Assembly (NCBI GenBank): GCA_001828445.1
Contig: MHYJ01000072.1
Span: 5,339 to 11,880 of the forward strand
DNA from: Planctomycetes bacterium RBG_16_43_13
GTDB lineage: Bacteria > Planctomycetota > MHYJ01
Direction: 5' to 3'
Length of the DNA stretch: 6,542 bases
The position numbers and the translations under genes were made by a program. Within the stretch, counting starts at the first letter, position 1. Each line of letters begins with the position of its first letter. Shown here one piece after another: positions 1 to 4,859 of the stretch. The notes under the pieces are model-generated. The model searched no databases, was not told the origin of the DNA, and saw nothing but the letters and a program-made list of their open reading frames with translations.

Positions 1-682
1 TAATTACTGTTTGAAAGTAATTCCACAAAACTTTTGCATCAGCTGTATGTTGATGCTTTGACATATAGTCCTCAATTTTATCGTTGCTCAACCACCGAAT
101 TGCCGTTTCCAAATAGTCCTGACGAATGGGCGTGCCGTCGAGATAATCACGTCCGATTTGATACGCCGCACAACCGGTTTTACTAAAATATTGTTTGGCA
201 TCCGCAGTCCACGAGCCGGCATAAACTGCATTGCGCAATTCCTGGTCGGTAAGTTTTTCGCCTGCTATATTTATTGTCCTGAACCACTCCAATCTTTCGC
301 TTGGTTCACCGCTGCACACATAAATCATCAGTTTATAATCAAGGATTTGTTTTTGCTGGTCGTTTTGTAGATTATGAAAATACAATCCGTTTATCGAATA
401 ATCACCCTGCACATATTGGCAAACTGAAATGGTGCGCTGCTGTCCGTCAATGATTTCAAAGTTTCCGTCTTCCCGAACCGCCCAATACATCACATTAAGA
501 GGAAAATCTTTTGTTACAGTAGTAATGACGGCATCTCGTTGCTTATCCTTGTAGATAAATTCCCGCTGATAGGGTGGACGAATATCAAGTTTGTCCCCGA
601 AACCCACAACACCTGCTTCAGCGTTGTCTTTGTAACCGTTTGCTAATTCACGGACAGTTATTTCTTTGAGTTCTATTTTCAT
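1..682 (-). CDS. DUF262 domain protein (GmrSD/SspE-like N-terminal domain), C-terminus outside window
   Basis: Translating the minus strand from the ATG at 682 gives 227 codons open to the window edge. Diagnostic DUF262 motifs appear in order: PPYQRE (residues 36-41), the nucleotide-binding IIDGQQR (77-83), FRTIN (134-138) and LTDQELRNAVY (144-154). DUF262 (ParB/Srx-like fold) forms the N-terminal part of GmrSD- and SspE-type defence nucleases, where DGQQR supports NTP hydrolysis and a C-terminal DUF1524 HNH domain cuts DNA. That C-terminal half is not visible, so nuclease activity is only inferred. The ATG overlaps the methyltransferase TGA as ATGA and has no good Shine-Dalgarno sequence, which points to translational coupling. 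Membership of DUF262 is secure; a role in defence is inferred from family and neighbour. Confidence 0.9.
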   Translation of the reverse strand, partial: MKIELKEITVRELANGYKDNAEAGVVGFGDKLDIRPPYQREFIYKDKQRDAVITTVTKDFPLNVMYWAVREDGNFEIIDGQQRTISVCQYVQGDYSINGLYFHNLQNDQQKQILDYKLMIYVCSGEPSERLEWFRTINIAGEKLTDQELRNAVYAGSWTADAKQYFSKTGCAAYQIGRDYLDGTPIRQDYLETAIRWLSNDKIEDYMSKHQHTADAKVLWNYFQTVI

Positions 683-1686
683 AATTTCTTGTTTTTTATG
701 ATTATTCTCCTATAAATAGGTTTCCCGTTTAAATCGGGTCCCCTTCCTCGCCAATTTGGGTATTCTAATCTATGGTCGTCTAATCCTAATATCTCAAATT
801 GCTCAGGATTATATTTATCCAAAAAACTTATTGGCACGCCCATCACACCCTTATAATCCATAGGAATATCTTTGGTTTTGTCCACATTTATAGCATTGTA
901 GTTGTCATATTTAGGATAATCTTTTTTATTGTATTTGTTATAAAGAATTAATTCTTCGTGGCGTTTTGTAATATCCAAATTGGTAAACCAAATAGCTTGT
1001 GACCTGCCTTTAATGACACCGTTTACAATTTTATAACCACTACCTTCTTTCTTATTGGCAATTAATTCTTTGGAAAAAGCTTCTGGTATATCAAACAACA
1101 AATCTGTACTCATAGGAGTATTACCAATCCACATTTTATTCTCTTTTATGAGTTTAAAAATTTCTTTGTAGGTTATAGCGTTTTTATTACCAATAATCAC
1201 AAACTTTTTGTCATATTCTATTAGCTGTGCTACATATTCTCTGAATAAAGAAAAAGGCGGATTGGTTACAACAATATTTGCTTGTTTCAAAAGTTCAATA
1301 CACTCGGGGCTGCGAAAATCGCCATCGCCTTTTAGGTGTTCAATGCCAATTTCTTCGGGACTGGGAATTTTATCTCCATTTTTGCGTCCAGTGTATTCCA
1401 AGTATATGGCTTTTTCGGATTTGTTTTCGCTGAATAAATCAGCGTTTTGGTTTTTATAACAGGTGGTAATCAGTTTTTTCAGTCCTAATTTCTTAAAATT
1501 GCTGGTAAAATACCGGAAGAAATTACTTACACGAGGGTCGTCGCAATTACAAAAAACAACCTTTCTTTTAAAATGCTCTTTGTAATGTTTGAGTTCGTTT
1601 TCAATATCAGAGAGTTGAGTATAAAACTCATCTTTTTTAGAGGTCTTTGCAGAGTGCAGGTTTTTATTTGATGATTTAGTTTTCAT
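679..1686 (-). CDS. EcoRI-family adenine-specific DNA methyltransferase
   Basis: This 335-residue protein matches the M.EcoRI family (about 326 residues) along its whole length. Landmarks are KDEFYTQLSDIENEL (residues 18-32), VVFCNCDDPRVSNFFRYF (43-60), GDGDFRS (120-126), the catalytic NPPF of N6-adenine methyltransferases (142-145), FREYVAQL (148-155), and the C-terminal VMGVPISFLDKYNPEQFEILG (281-301). The family transfers a methyl group from S-adenosylmethionine to adenine; M.EcoRI modifies GAATTC. The target here cannot be read, because the stretch after about residue 190 does not obviously follow M.EcoRI as I remember it. The start is supported by AGGAGA at 1702-1697, 10 nt upstream. No endonuclease is adjacent in the window; the next gene is DUF262, overlapping by 4 nt. 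The gene looks intact and AT-rich, consistent with acquisition by transfer. Confidence 0.95.
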   Translation of the reverse strand: MKTKSSNKNLHSAKTSKKDEFYTQLSDIENELKHYKEHFKRKVVFCNCDDPRVSNFFRYFTSNFKKLGLKKLITTCYKNQNADLFSENKSEKAIYLEYTGRKNGDKIPSPEEIGIEHLKGDGDFRSPECIELLKQANIVVTNPPFSLFREYVAQLIEYDKKFVIIGNKNAITYKEIFKLIKENKMWIGNTPMSTDLLFDIPEAFSKELIANKKEGSGYKIVNGVIKGRSQAIWFTNLDITKRHEELILYNKYNKKDYPKYDNYNAINVDKTKDIPMDYKGVMGVPISFLDKYNPEQFEILGLDDHRLEYPNWRGRGPDLNGKPIYRRIIIKNKKL

Positions 1687-1722
1687 AAAATTATTTTCTC
1701 CTAAATCCTAACTCACAGAATA

Positions 1723-2076
1723 TCATCTCATCCTTACACTGTTTTTGTATAGTGTTACTAACTTACCCTTTATTGTTTTAATGTCTATGCGTTTTATAAA
1801 TTCTGTCACCATTTTTACCTCATCATCTGATGTTATATTACCGTGACGGATGTATATTATACCTTCTGTTCCCCCCACAGGAAAGGAAAGTGGATTTGTG
1901 AAATGATAATCGCGTGTAATTATTACTGCATTTCTATCTACAGCTAAACTGAAAATCTTTGTGTCTGGTGTCCTATGTAATTTTTCCTCAATGACTGATA
2001 TGACCTCTGCACCTAAAGAACGTAGTTTCCCTACCAATTCATAGCTTACGTTCTCATCTACTAAAAATCTGCTCAT
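1723..2076 (-). CDS. DUF5615 PIN-like toxin of a TA pair
   Basis: This 117-residue protein opens with FLVDENVSYELVGKLR (residues 4-19) and carries the central IITRDYHF (52-59), the signature of DUF5615, a PIN-like fold. The acidic residues D7, E8 and D56 match the positions expected to bind metal in PIN-type ribonucleases, with D38 or D47 as further candidates. In this family such proteins are usually the predicted RNase toxin encoded after a DUF433 antitoxin, which is the arrangement here: the partner ends 25 nt upstream. An in-frame TGA directly before the ATG fixes the start. The nearest SD-like GGAG (2094-2091) is a rather long 14 nt away. The usual second Asp of TRDxDF is His here (H58), a common variant. 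RNase activity is inferred from the family. The methyltransferase begins 36 nt downstream. Confidence 0.88.
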   Translation of the reverse strand: MSRFLVDENVSYELVGKLRSLGAEVISVIEEKLHRTPDTKIFSLAVDRNAVIITRDYHFTNPLSFPVGGTEGIIYIRHGNITSDDEVKMVTEFIKRIDIKTIKGKLVTLYKNSVRMR

Positions 2077-2101
2077 TCAGTTGCGATAATCTCCATCCTG
2101 C

Positions 2102-2314
2102 CTACATTGCAACCTTTTCTGTGGCTAAATATGATGCATACTCGAGGCAGGCGAACATATCTTCTTTGGTTATTGAGGGAAAATTCTTGAGTATGGATAC
2201 GTAGTCCTCACCAGCGGCTAAGTGGCTTAATATTATATGGACGGGGACTCTCGTATTGCGTATGCAGGGCTCCCCTCCGCATATATTTGGGTCAGCAACG
2301 ATACGGTTATTCAT
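2102..2314 (-). CDS. DUF433 antitoxin
   Basis: This 70-residue protein is a textbook DUF433 domain: DPNICGGEPCIRNTRVPV (residues 8-25), then a HIILSHLAAGEDYVSIL helix-turn segment (26-42), FPSIT (45-49) and the closing LEYASYLA (57-64). DUF433 proteins carry a predicted DNA-binding helical domain and act as presumed antitoxins for the PIN-like DUF5615 proteins. The toxin gene follows after 25 nt. The start has a perfect AGGAGG at 2325-2320, 5 nt upstream. A good promoter with a palindrome in its spacer lies immediately before it, which fits autoregulation by the antitoxin, although binding is not demonstrated. This is the first gene of a probable four-gene operon that continues into the methyltransferase and DUF262 genes. 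Confidence 0.92.
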   Translation of the reverse strand: MNNRIVADPNICGGEPCIRNTRVPVHIILSHLAAGEDYVSILKNFPSITKEDMFACLEYASYLATEKVAM

Positions 2315-2319
2315 CTTAA

Positions 2320-2325
2320 CCTCCT
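2320..2325 (-). promoter_or_regulatory. Strong SD at the extreme 5' end of the DUF433 mRNA
   Basis: AGGAGG lies 5 nt before the DUF433 ATG. Measured from the -10 box at 2337-2332, transcription should start near 2325, so the message would begin at the SD with a leader of only about 11 nt. Confidence 0.75.
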
Positions 2326-2331
2326 GATGAA

Positions 2332-2360
2332 ATTGTATGCTGACTTTACTATAAGGTCAA
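2332..2360 (-). promoter_or_regulatory. Sigma-70-type promoter of the DUF433/DUF5615/methyltransferase/DUF262 operon
   Basis: Reading the minus strand, TTGACC (2360-2355) and TACAAT (2337-2332) are separated by exactly 17 nt. Each hexamer differs from consensus at one position. It is the only good promoter-like match I see ahead of the four genes, which have no gap longer than 36 nt. Confidence 0.7.
2341..2359. promoter_or_regulatory. Candidate operator: imperfect palindrome in the promoter spacer
   Basis: TGACTTTAC (2341-2349) and ATAAGGTCA (2351-2359) form inverted arms matching at 7 of 9 positions around T2350. The palindrome fills most of the space between the -35 and -10 boxes, where a bound repressor would block polymerase. 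The DUF433 product or the TA complex is the obvious candidate ligand, by analogy with other TA operons. There is no direct evidence of binding. Confidence 0.4.
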
Positions 2361-2398
2361 GTATTATGTTTTCTCTTAAAAATCAAATATCAAAATAA

Positions 2399-2536
2399 AC
2401 CCCGTTAGAAATTTCCGCCCCGTTAGAAGTCCGTTCCGCCTGTGGAACGGCAGTTGCCTTCGGCGACCTACTTCTAACAGGGTTTAACAGTAAGTATGAG
2501 ATAGAAACTTATGATACTATGTATTTCTAACGGGGT
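2399..2536. repeat. Nested inverted-repeat element with CCCCGTTAGAA arms
   Basis: The ends are a perfect 14-bp inverted repeat, ACCCCGTTAGAAAT (2399-2412) and ATTTCTAACGGGGT (2523-2536). Inside sits a second inverted pair of almost the same sequence, CCCCGTTAGAAGT (2418-2430) and ACTTCTAACAGGG (2470-2482), with one mismatch. The element is 138 bp, non-coding and lies between two TA modules. It has the shape of a small non-autonomous mobile element or a folded intergenic repeat. I cannot name the family, and no transposase gene is in the window. Confidence 0.75.
2418..2482. other. Three-way-junction fold inside the repeat
   Basis: The 13-bp inner stem (2418-2430 with 2470-2482) encloses two hairpins packed end to end. 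The first pairs CCGTTCC (2431-2437) with GGAACGG (2444-2450). The second pairs GTTGCC (2453-2458) with GGCGAC (2462-2467), including one G-U pair. Only two unpaired bases separate the hairpins and two more close the junction, so nearly every base is used. Each strand tolerates the structure: the two imperfect pairs are wobbles on opposite strands. It could act as DNA (protein-bound cruciform) or as RNA, perhaps separating the two TA operons. Confidence 0.6.
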
Positions 2537-2556
2537 AAATGGTCGCTGTCCCTATT
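2536..2556 (-). repeat. GGGACAG-type 21-bp repeat, copy A
   Basis: On the minus strand this reads GGGACAGCGACCATTTA preceded by AATA. It is identical over 17 bp (2536-2552) and 20 of 21 bp overall to the copy at 4755-4775, in the same orientation. It abuts the right arm of the nested inverted repeat, sharing T2536. Similar GGGGACAG tags accompany IS200/REP-type transposase elements in some environmental genomes; that link is from memory. Confidence 0.75.
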
Positions 2557-2583
2557 ATTGTCAAATTTACATATTATAATAAC

Positions 2584-2633
2584 AAATGTCAAAGACCAAA
2601 TGTCAATTCAATGCCGAAGACGAAATGACAAAA
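2584..2633 (+). repeat. AAATGTCAA/AAATGACAAA short repeats in the 356-bp spacer 2326-2681
   Basis: AAATGTCAAA (2584-2593), AAATGTCAA (2598-2606) and AAATGACAAA (2623-2632) recur in the spacer. The same words return at 3263-3314 on the other side of the RelE-type TA module. I see no open reading frame with a credible start in 2326-2681; the spacer holds only the promoter and repeats listed here. Confidence 0.6.
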
Positions 2634-2655
2634 CAGGTTACCTTTTTCAACGGTC

Positions 2656-2676
2656 TCAATTCATACTGTCCCCAAT
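2656..2676 (-). repeat. GGGACAG-type repeat, degenerate copy B
   Basis: On the minus strand this contains ATTGGGGACAG followed by a diverged end. It agrees with copy C (4755-4775) at 14 of 21 positions, with the conserved part in the GGGGACAG core. It lies 5 nt beyond the RelE-like stop codon and in the same orientation as the other two copies. Confidence 0.45.
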
Positions 2677-2681
2677 ATCTA

Positions 2682-2951
2682 TCAGGATAATCCTCTATAT
2701 GCGTCTTTTCTATGGCGCACATAGTGAATGGTTATTATACATCTTGTCCTATCTACCTGATATATGATTCTATAATCACCGACCCTAACTCTATATAGCG
2801 ACTCCGAACCTTCTATCTTTCTGCATTTAGGTGGAAATGGATTATACGACAATGCATTAGCGATTTTGATAATGCGAGGAATATCTGTTGGATTGATACG
2901 GCGAAAATCCTTCTCCGTCGAGACATTCCACTCTATCTTATAAGAGCCCAT
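2682..2951 (-). CDS. RelE/ParE-family toxin
   Basis: This 89-residue protein has the compact RelE/ParE plan: a first strand YKIEWNV (residues 4-10), two helices (about 13-35), NPFPPKCRKIEG (37-48), the core strand LYRVRVGDYRIIYQVD (52-67) and the C-terminal VRHRKDAYR (78-86). R61, R79 or R81 and Y85 sit where RelE-type mRNA interferases place catalytic residues. A ribosome-dependent RNase role is therefore likely from the family; ParE-like gyrase inhibition is less likely but not excluded. Its ATG lies inside the antitoxin gene (14-nt overlap) and has only a weak SD, so its translation probably depends on the antitoxin. No residue loss suggests inactivation. Confidence 0.9.
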   Translation of the reverse strand: MGSYKIEWNVSTEKDFRRINPTDIPRIIKIANALSYNPFPPKCRKIEGSESLYRVRVGDYRIIYQVDRTRCIITIHYVRHRKDAYRGLS

Positions 2952-3129
2952 CTCGTTTCAGATTTCTCTTTAGTTGGGCGAGGGTTATTGTTTTTTCCTG
3001 TCTCCTCTCGGCTACTATAGCGAGGTCGTGCAGATCTTCCACCATCTCCTCGAACTGCTTCATCGAGAGAATAACCCCCTGCCTTCTGCCCTTGTCATCA
3101 ACAACATAATTTTTCCGCAGTGTTTTCAT
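2938..3129 (-). CDS. Phd/YefM-like antitoxin partner of the RelE toxin
   Basis: This 63-residue, charged protein reads YVVDDKGRRQGVILSMKQFEEMVEDLHDLA (residues 8-37), then a basic and acidic C-terminal tail ending KRDGLL. The V-D-KG---GVILS--QFEEM pattern is typical of short Phd/YefM-like antitoxins found with RelE toxins. The N-terminal part would dimerise and bind DNA, and the C-terminal helix would wrap the toxin. The gene overlaps the toxin start by 14 nt. There is no SD ahead of the ATG; instead an extended -10 box ends only 7 bases before it, so the message is probably leaderless. Function is by family and context. Confidence 0.85.
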   Translation of the reverse strand: MKTLRKNYVVDDKGRRQGVILSMKQFEEMVEDLHDLAIVAERRQEKTITLAQLKRNLKRDGLL

Positions 3130-3135
3130 ATCTTA

Positions 3136-3163
3136 ATTATAGCACCTATCGGAAATAAAACAA
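3136..3163 (-). promoter_or_regulatory. Extended -10 promoter of the RelE-type TA operon, giving a leaderless mRNA
   Basis: The minus strand carries TGCTATAAT (3144-3136), a perfect -10 with the TG extension, and TTGTTT (3163-3158) as a weak -35 at 16-nt spacing. Seven nt past the -10 lies position 3129, the A of the antitoxin ATG. No SD fits between them. Confidence 0.7.
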
Positions 3164-3262
3164 GGAAATATAACGGAGAAGACGTCGGAACTGTATTCTT
3201 TATCTTTTGTCATTTATACGTAAACAAAATTGGTTTGCGAAGACAAAGTCCTTTGAAATCCC

Positions 3263-3314
3263 AAATGACAAAATTTGACATTTGTGCTTGATTTGTCATT
3301 TTACATTTGTCATT
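3263..3314. repeat. AAATGACAAA repeat cluster in spacer 3130-3326
   Basis: AAATGACAAA (3263-3272) and TTTGACATTT (3274-3283) form an imperfect AT-only hairpin. ATTTGTCATT (3291-3300) and ATTTGTCATT (3305-3314) follow. The cluster lies just beyond the stop codon of the 326-residue gene and might help end its transcript, but it has no GC-rich stem. Apart from the TA promoter I see nothing else in this spacer. Confidence 0.55.
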
Positions 3315-3326
3315 CGCAATTCGCCT

Positions 3327-4307
3327 CTACCACTTCGTCAAGTTCACATATTTTAACTTCGCCCTGTAACGTCTGTTTGATTTATGAACCTTCTTCCTTA
3401 TCATATTATATATTTTCATAGCCGCTGGGGTGAGCTTTTTACCGGGTAGGAATATAATCTTCCCCATCTTCCCTCCTGTATGAGCACTCATCTTATCCAG
3501 GTCAACACGCGGGGGGAGATGCGTCTCCGTAGTATTGCTGAACACGCTTGCCCAGGGACCGTGCTCGTGGCTATATGCGGTAACGCAGTCCGCATAGATG
3601 AAGAGGGAGCCATATGCCATATCCTTAAACTTTAGGTCTTTCATATTAAATGTCGTCCCTGCAACTCTGATGCGGTCGAACTCGAAGGGGAGGACGACCT
3701 TTTTCGTCATATCCTTTGAGGGTCCCGGACCTAAACTGAACATTTTATGAATGGACTGGGGTATGGCGGTTACGTATTGTCCTGCCATCCAGAGCCGCGC
3801 ACAGAAATCGACGTCATATTTCTCGAGGGGAAATACCAATACCTCGCCTATGATTTTATGTTTTTCCTCGTCGTAGCGAAGGATGACGACTGCTGGCGCC
3901 GGCGGAGGACCTCCTGATAGAGGGGGTTTATTCCTCGGATAGCTCATACCGCAGGAGAAGGCAAGCATATTGCAATACATATACGCAGTGCTCCAGCTGG
4001 AGATTTCCTTTGCGTGTTGTTTCATATACCATGGCCAGCGGGCGACCATATGTTTCTCCTTGAGATGTGCGGAGTATTTCATAGCCGCCCACGCAGACCA
4101 CTCCGCACGCCAATATGTCGAGAGTTGATTTCTCGCTATGGAGAAGTATGTAAATGCGTCTCTTATATCTTTGACTTTTTTGGTAACCGTTATAGTAACC
4201 TGCTTTGGGAGACGGCGAGCCGCCACCATCCCCTTATTAGCGAAGACCGTAACCGCCTCGCCGGGATTAAACTTCCCCCACAGATTTGCAATGCTTGAAC
4301 CTTTCAT
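3327..4307 (-). CDS. Uncharacterised 326-residue protein, Trp-rich N-terminal half, proline-rich linker
   Basis: I do not recognise a named family. The start is firm: AGGAGG (4317-4312) lies 4 nt before the ATG. Residues 16-34 read like a short beta unit ending AARRLPK. Residues 45-115 look helical and are rich in tryptophan (W66, W70, W73, W91, W93, W105). A proline-rich linker GGPPPAPA (132-139) leads into strand-like VVILRYDEEKHKIIGEVLV (140-158). The C-terminus is strongly basic (KKLTPAAMKIYNMIRKKVHKSNRRYRAKLKY, 290-320). This order resembles, by memory only, small uncharacterised proteins with an RR-P start, a W-x-L-x-R-x-W helix and a PP linker seen in planctomycete-like genomes; no function is known to me. 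There is no signal peptide or membrane segment. It follows a 117-residue gene after 64 nt and is probably co-transcribed with it. Confidence 0.8.
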   Translation of the reverse strand: MKGSSIANLWGKFNPGEAVTVFANKGMVAARRLPKQVTITVTKKVKDIRDAFTYFSIARNQLSTYWRAEWSAWAAMKYSAHLKEKHMVARWPWYMKQHAKEISSWSTAYMYCNMLAFSCGMSYPRNKPPLSGGPPPAPAVVILRYDEEKHKIIGEVLVFPLEKYDVDFCARLWMAGQYVTAIPQSIHKMFSLGPGPSKDMTKKVVLPFEFDRIRVAGTTFNMKDLKFKDMAYGSLFIYADCVTAYSHEHGPWASVFSNTTETHLPPRVDLDKMSAHTGGKMGKIIFLPGKKLTPAAMKIYNMIRKKVHKSNRRYRAKLKYVNLTKW

Positions 4308-4317
4308 ATTACCTCCT

Positions 4318-4371
4318 TACTAATAATTAGGAATTAAAAATTAATAATTAAAAATTCTTAATTGTTAATTC
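4318..4371. repeat. AT-only spacer with an 11-bp direct repeat
   Basis: The spacer between the two unknown genes is almost pure A and T. AATTAAAAATT occurs at 4332-4342 and again at 4346-4356, followed by related TTAATT words. It contains no GC stem and so no terminator, which allows read-through from the 117-residue gene into the 326-residue gene. Confidence 0.5.
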
Positions 4372-4725
4372 TCAACTAAACTCCCTCTCATATCTAATCT
4401 CCTCCTCTATATACTTCCTCAGTCGGCGCGCCAACTGGGGTGAGAAGTGGATGACTATCTTCCTCGGACACAAGCCCGGCATGCCTGTCGTGCCCTTCTG
4501 CGTCTCCATTTTCTTCAGGAATTTTACTGTGCCGTTTATATCCTTCTCGCCCTCCATATCCATAATGAGGGTCTTATGCCTATCGCCGACTAATAGGAGC
4601 AGTCCCTTTTTTATGTGGTCATACTTTGCATATAGGACATCACTCGGCGGCTTCGGGAGAGGTCCCTTCCATACTACTGTTTTTACTCCTCCTTTTACTA
4701 CTGTTCTTGCTCTTCCTTTTTTCAT
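4372..4725 (-). CDS. Uncharacterised basic 117-residue protein
   Basis: No family is recognised. The frame stays open upstream to an ATG at 4869, but I place the start at 4725. AGGAGA (4736-4731) lies 5 nt before this ATG, while the extra 48 residues would translate a GGGACAG repeat and the dnaJ stem-loop and would overlap dnaJ. The protein is very basic at the start (MKKGRARTVVKGGVK, residues 1-15), has a central hydrophobic strand GLLLLVGD (41-48) followed by KTLIMDMEG (51-59), and a lysine-rich middle. It ends in a charged helix (PQLARRLRKYIEEEIRYERE, 96-115). It shares lysine richness and operon position with the 326-residue neighbour, so the two may work together; this is inference. Confidence 0.72.
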   Translation of the reverse strand: MKKGRARTVVKGGVKTVVWKGPLPKPPSDVLYAKYDHIKKGLLLLVGDRHKTLIMDMEGEKDINGTVKFLKKMETQKGTTGMPGLCPRKIVIHFSPQLARRLRKYIEEEIRYEREFS

Positions 4726-4730
4726 ATACG

Positions 4731-4736
4731 TCTCCT
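4731..4736 (-). promoter_or_regulatory. SD that sets the start of the 117-residue gene
   Basis: AGGAGA lies 5 nt before the ATG at 4725. No comparable SD precedes the in-frame ATG at 4869, which lies inside the 3' end of dnaJ. Confidence 0.7.
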
Positions 4737-4754
4737 TTTCATCAAACAAAAAAA

Positions 4755-4775
4755 TAAATGGTCGCTGTCCCCATT
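4755..4775 (-). repeat. GGGACAG-type 21-bp repeat, copy C
   Basis: On the minus strand this reads AATG then GGGACAGCGACCATTTA, matching copy A (2536-2556) at 20 of 21 bases and in the same orientation. It sits between the dnaJ stem-loop and the SD of the 117-residue gene. Confidence 0.75.
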
Positions 4776-4813
4776 TTTTCCATTTTGAGAATAATATAAT
4801 GTTATTTATCACT

Positions 4814-4842
4814 ATCCCGCTACCTAAAATTAGGTGCGGGAT
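4814..4842 (-). terminator. Stem-loop after dnaJ, possible terminator
   Basis: ATCCCGC (4814-4820) pairs with GCGGGAT (4836-4842), and ACCTAA (4822-4827) with TTAGGT (4830-4835), leaving T4821 bulged. The stem of about 13 bp begins 18 nt past the dnaJ stop. On the minus strand no U-run follows (AGTGATAAATAAC), so it may be a 3'-end stabiliser rather than a classic intrinsic terminator. On the plus strand a T-rich stretch does follow, but no plus-strand gene needs it. Confidence 0.5.
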
Positions 4843-4859
4843 TGATTTTTGCATTTTCG

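Noticed and set aside
158..370. Plus-strand open frame of 70 codons near the left edge
   Set aside because: It is antisense to the DUF262 gene, whose motifs are unmistakable.
2399..2536. Integron attC site suggested by GTTAGAA and TTCTAAC arms around a folded core
   Set aside because: In attC the order is TCTAAC first and GTTAGA last on either strand. Here it is inside out (GTTAGAA first, TTCTAAC last) at both nesting levels, and no integrase or cassette array is visible.
2399..2536. CRISPR array from four CCCCGTTAGAA-like repeats
   Set aside because: The copies are about 11-14 bp, occur in opposing orientations and have unequal spacing, with no cas genes.
2974..3291. Plus-strand open frame of 105 codons over the antitoxin and spacer
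   Set aside because: It lies opposite the Phd/YefM-like antitoxin gene, runs through its promoter and the repeat cluster, and has no family resemblance.
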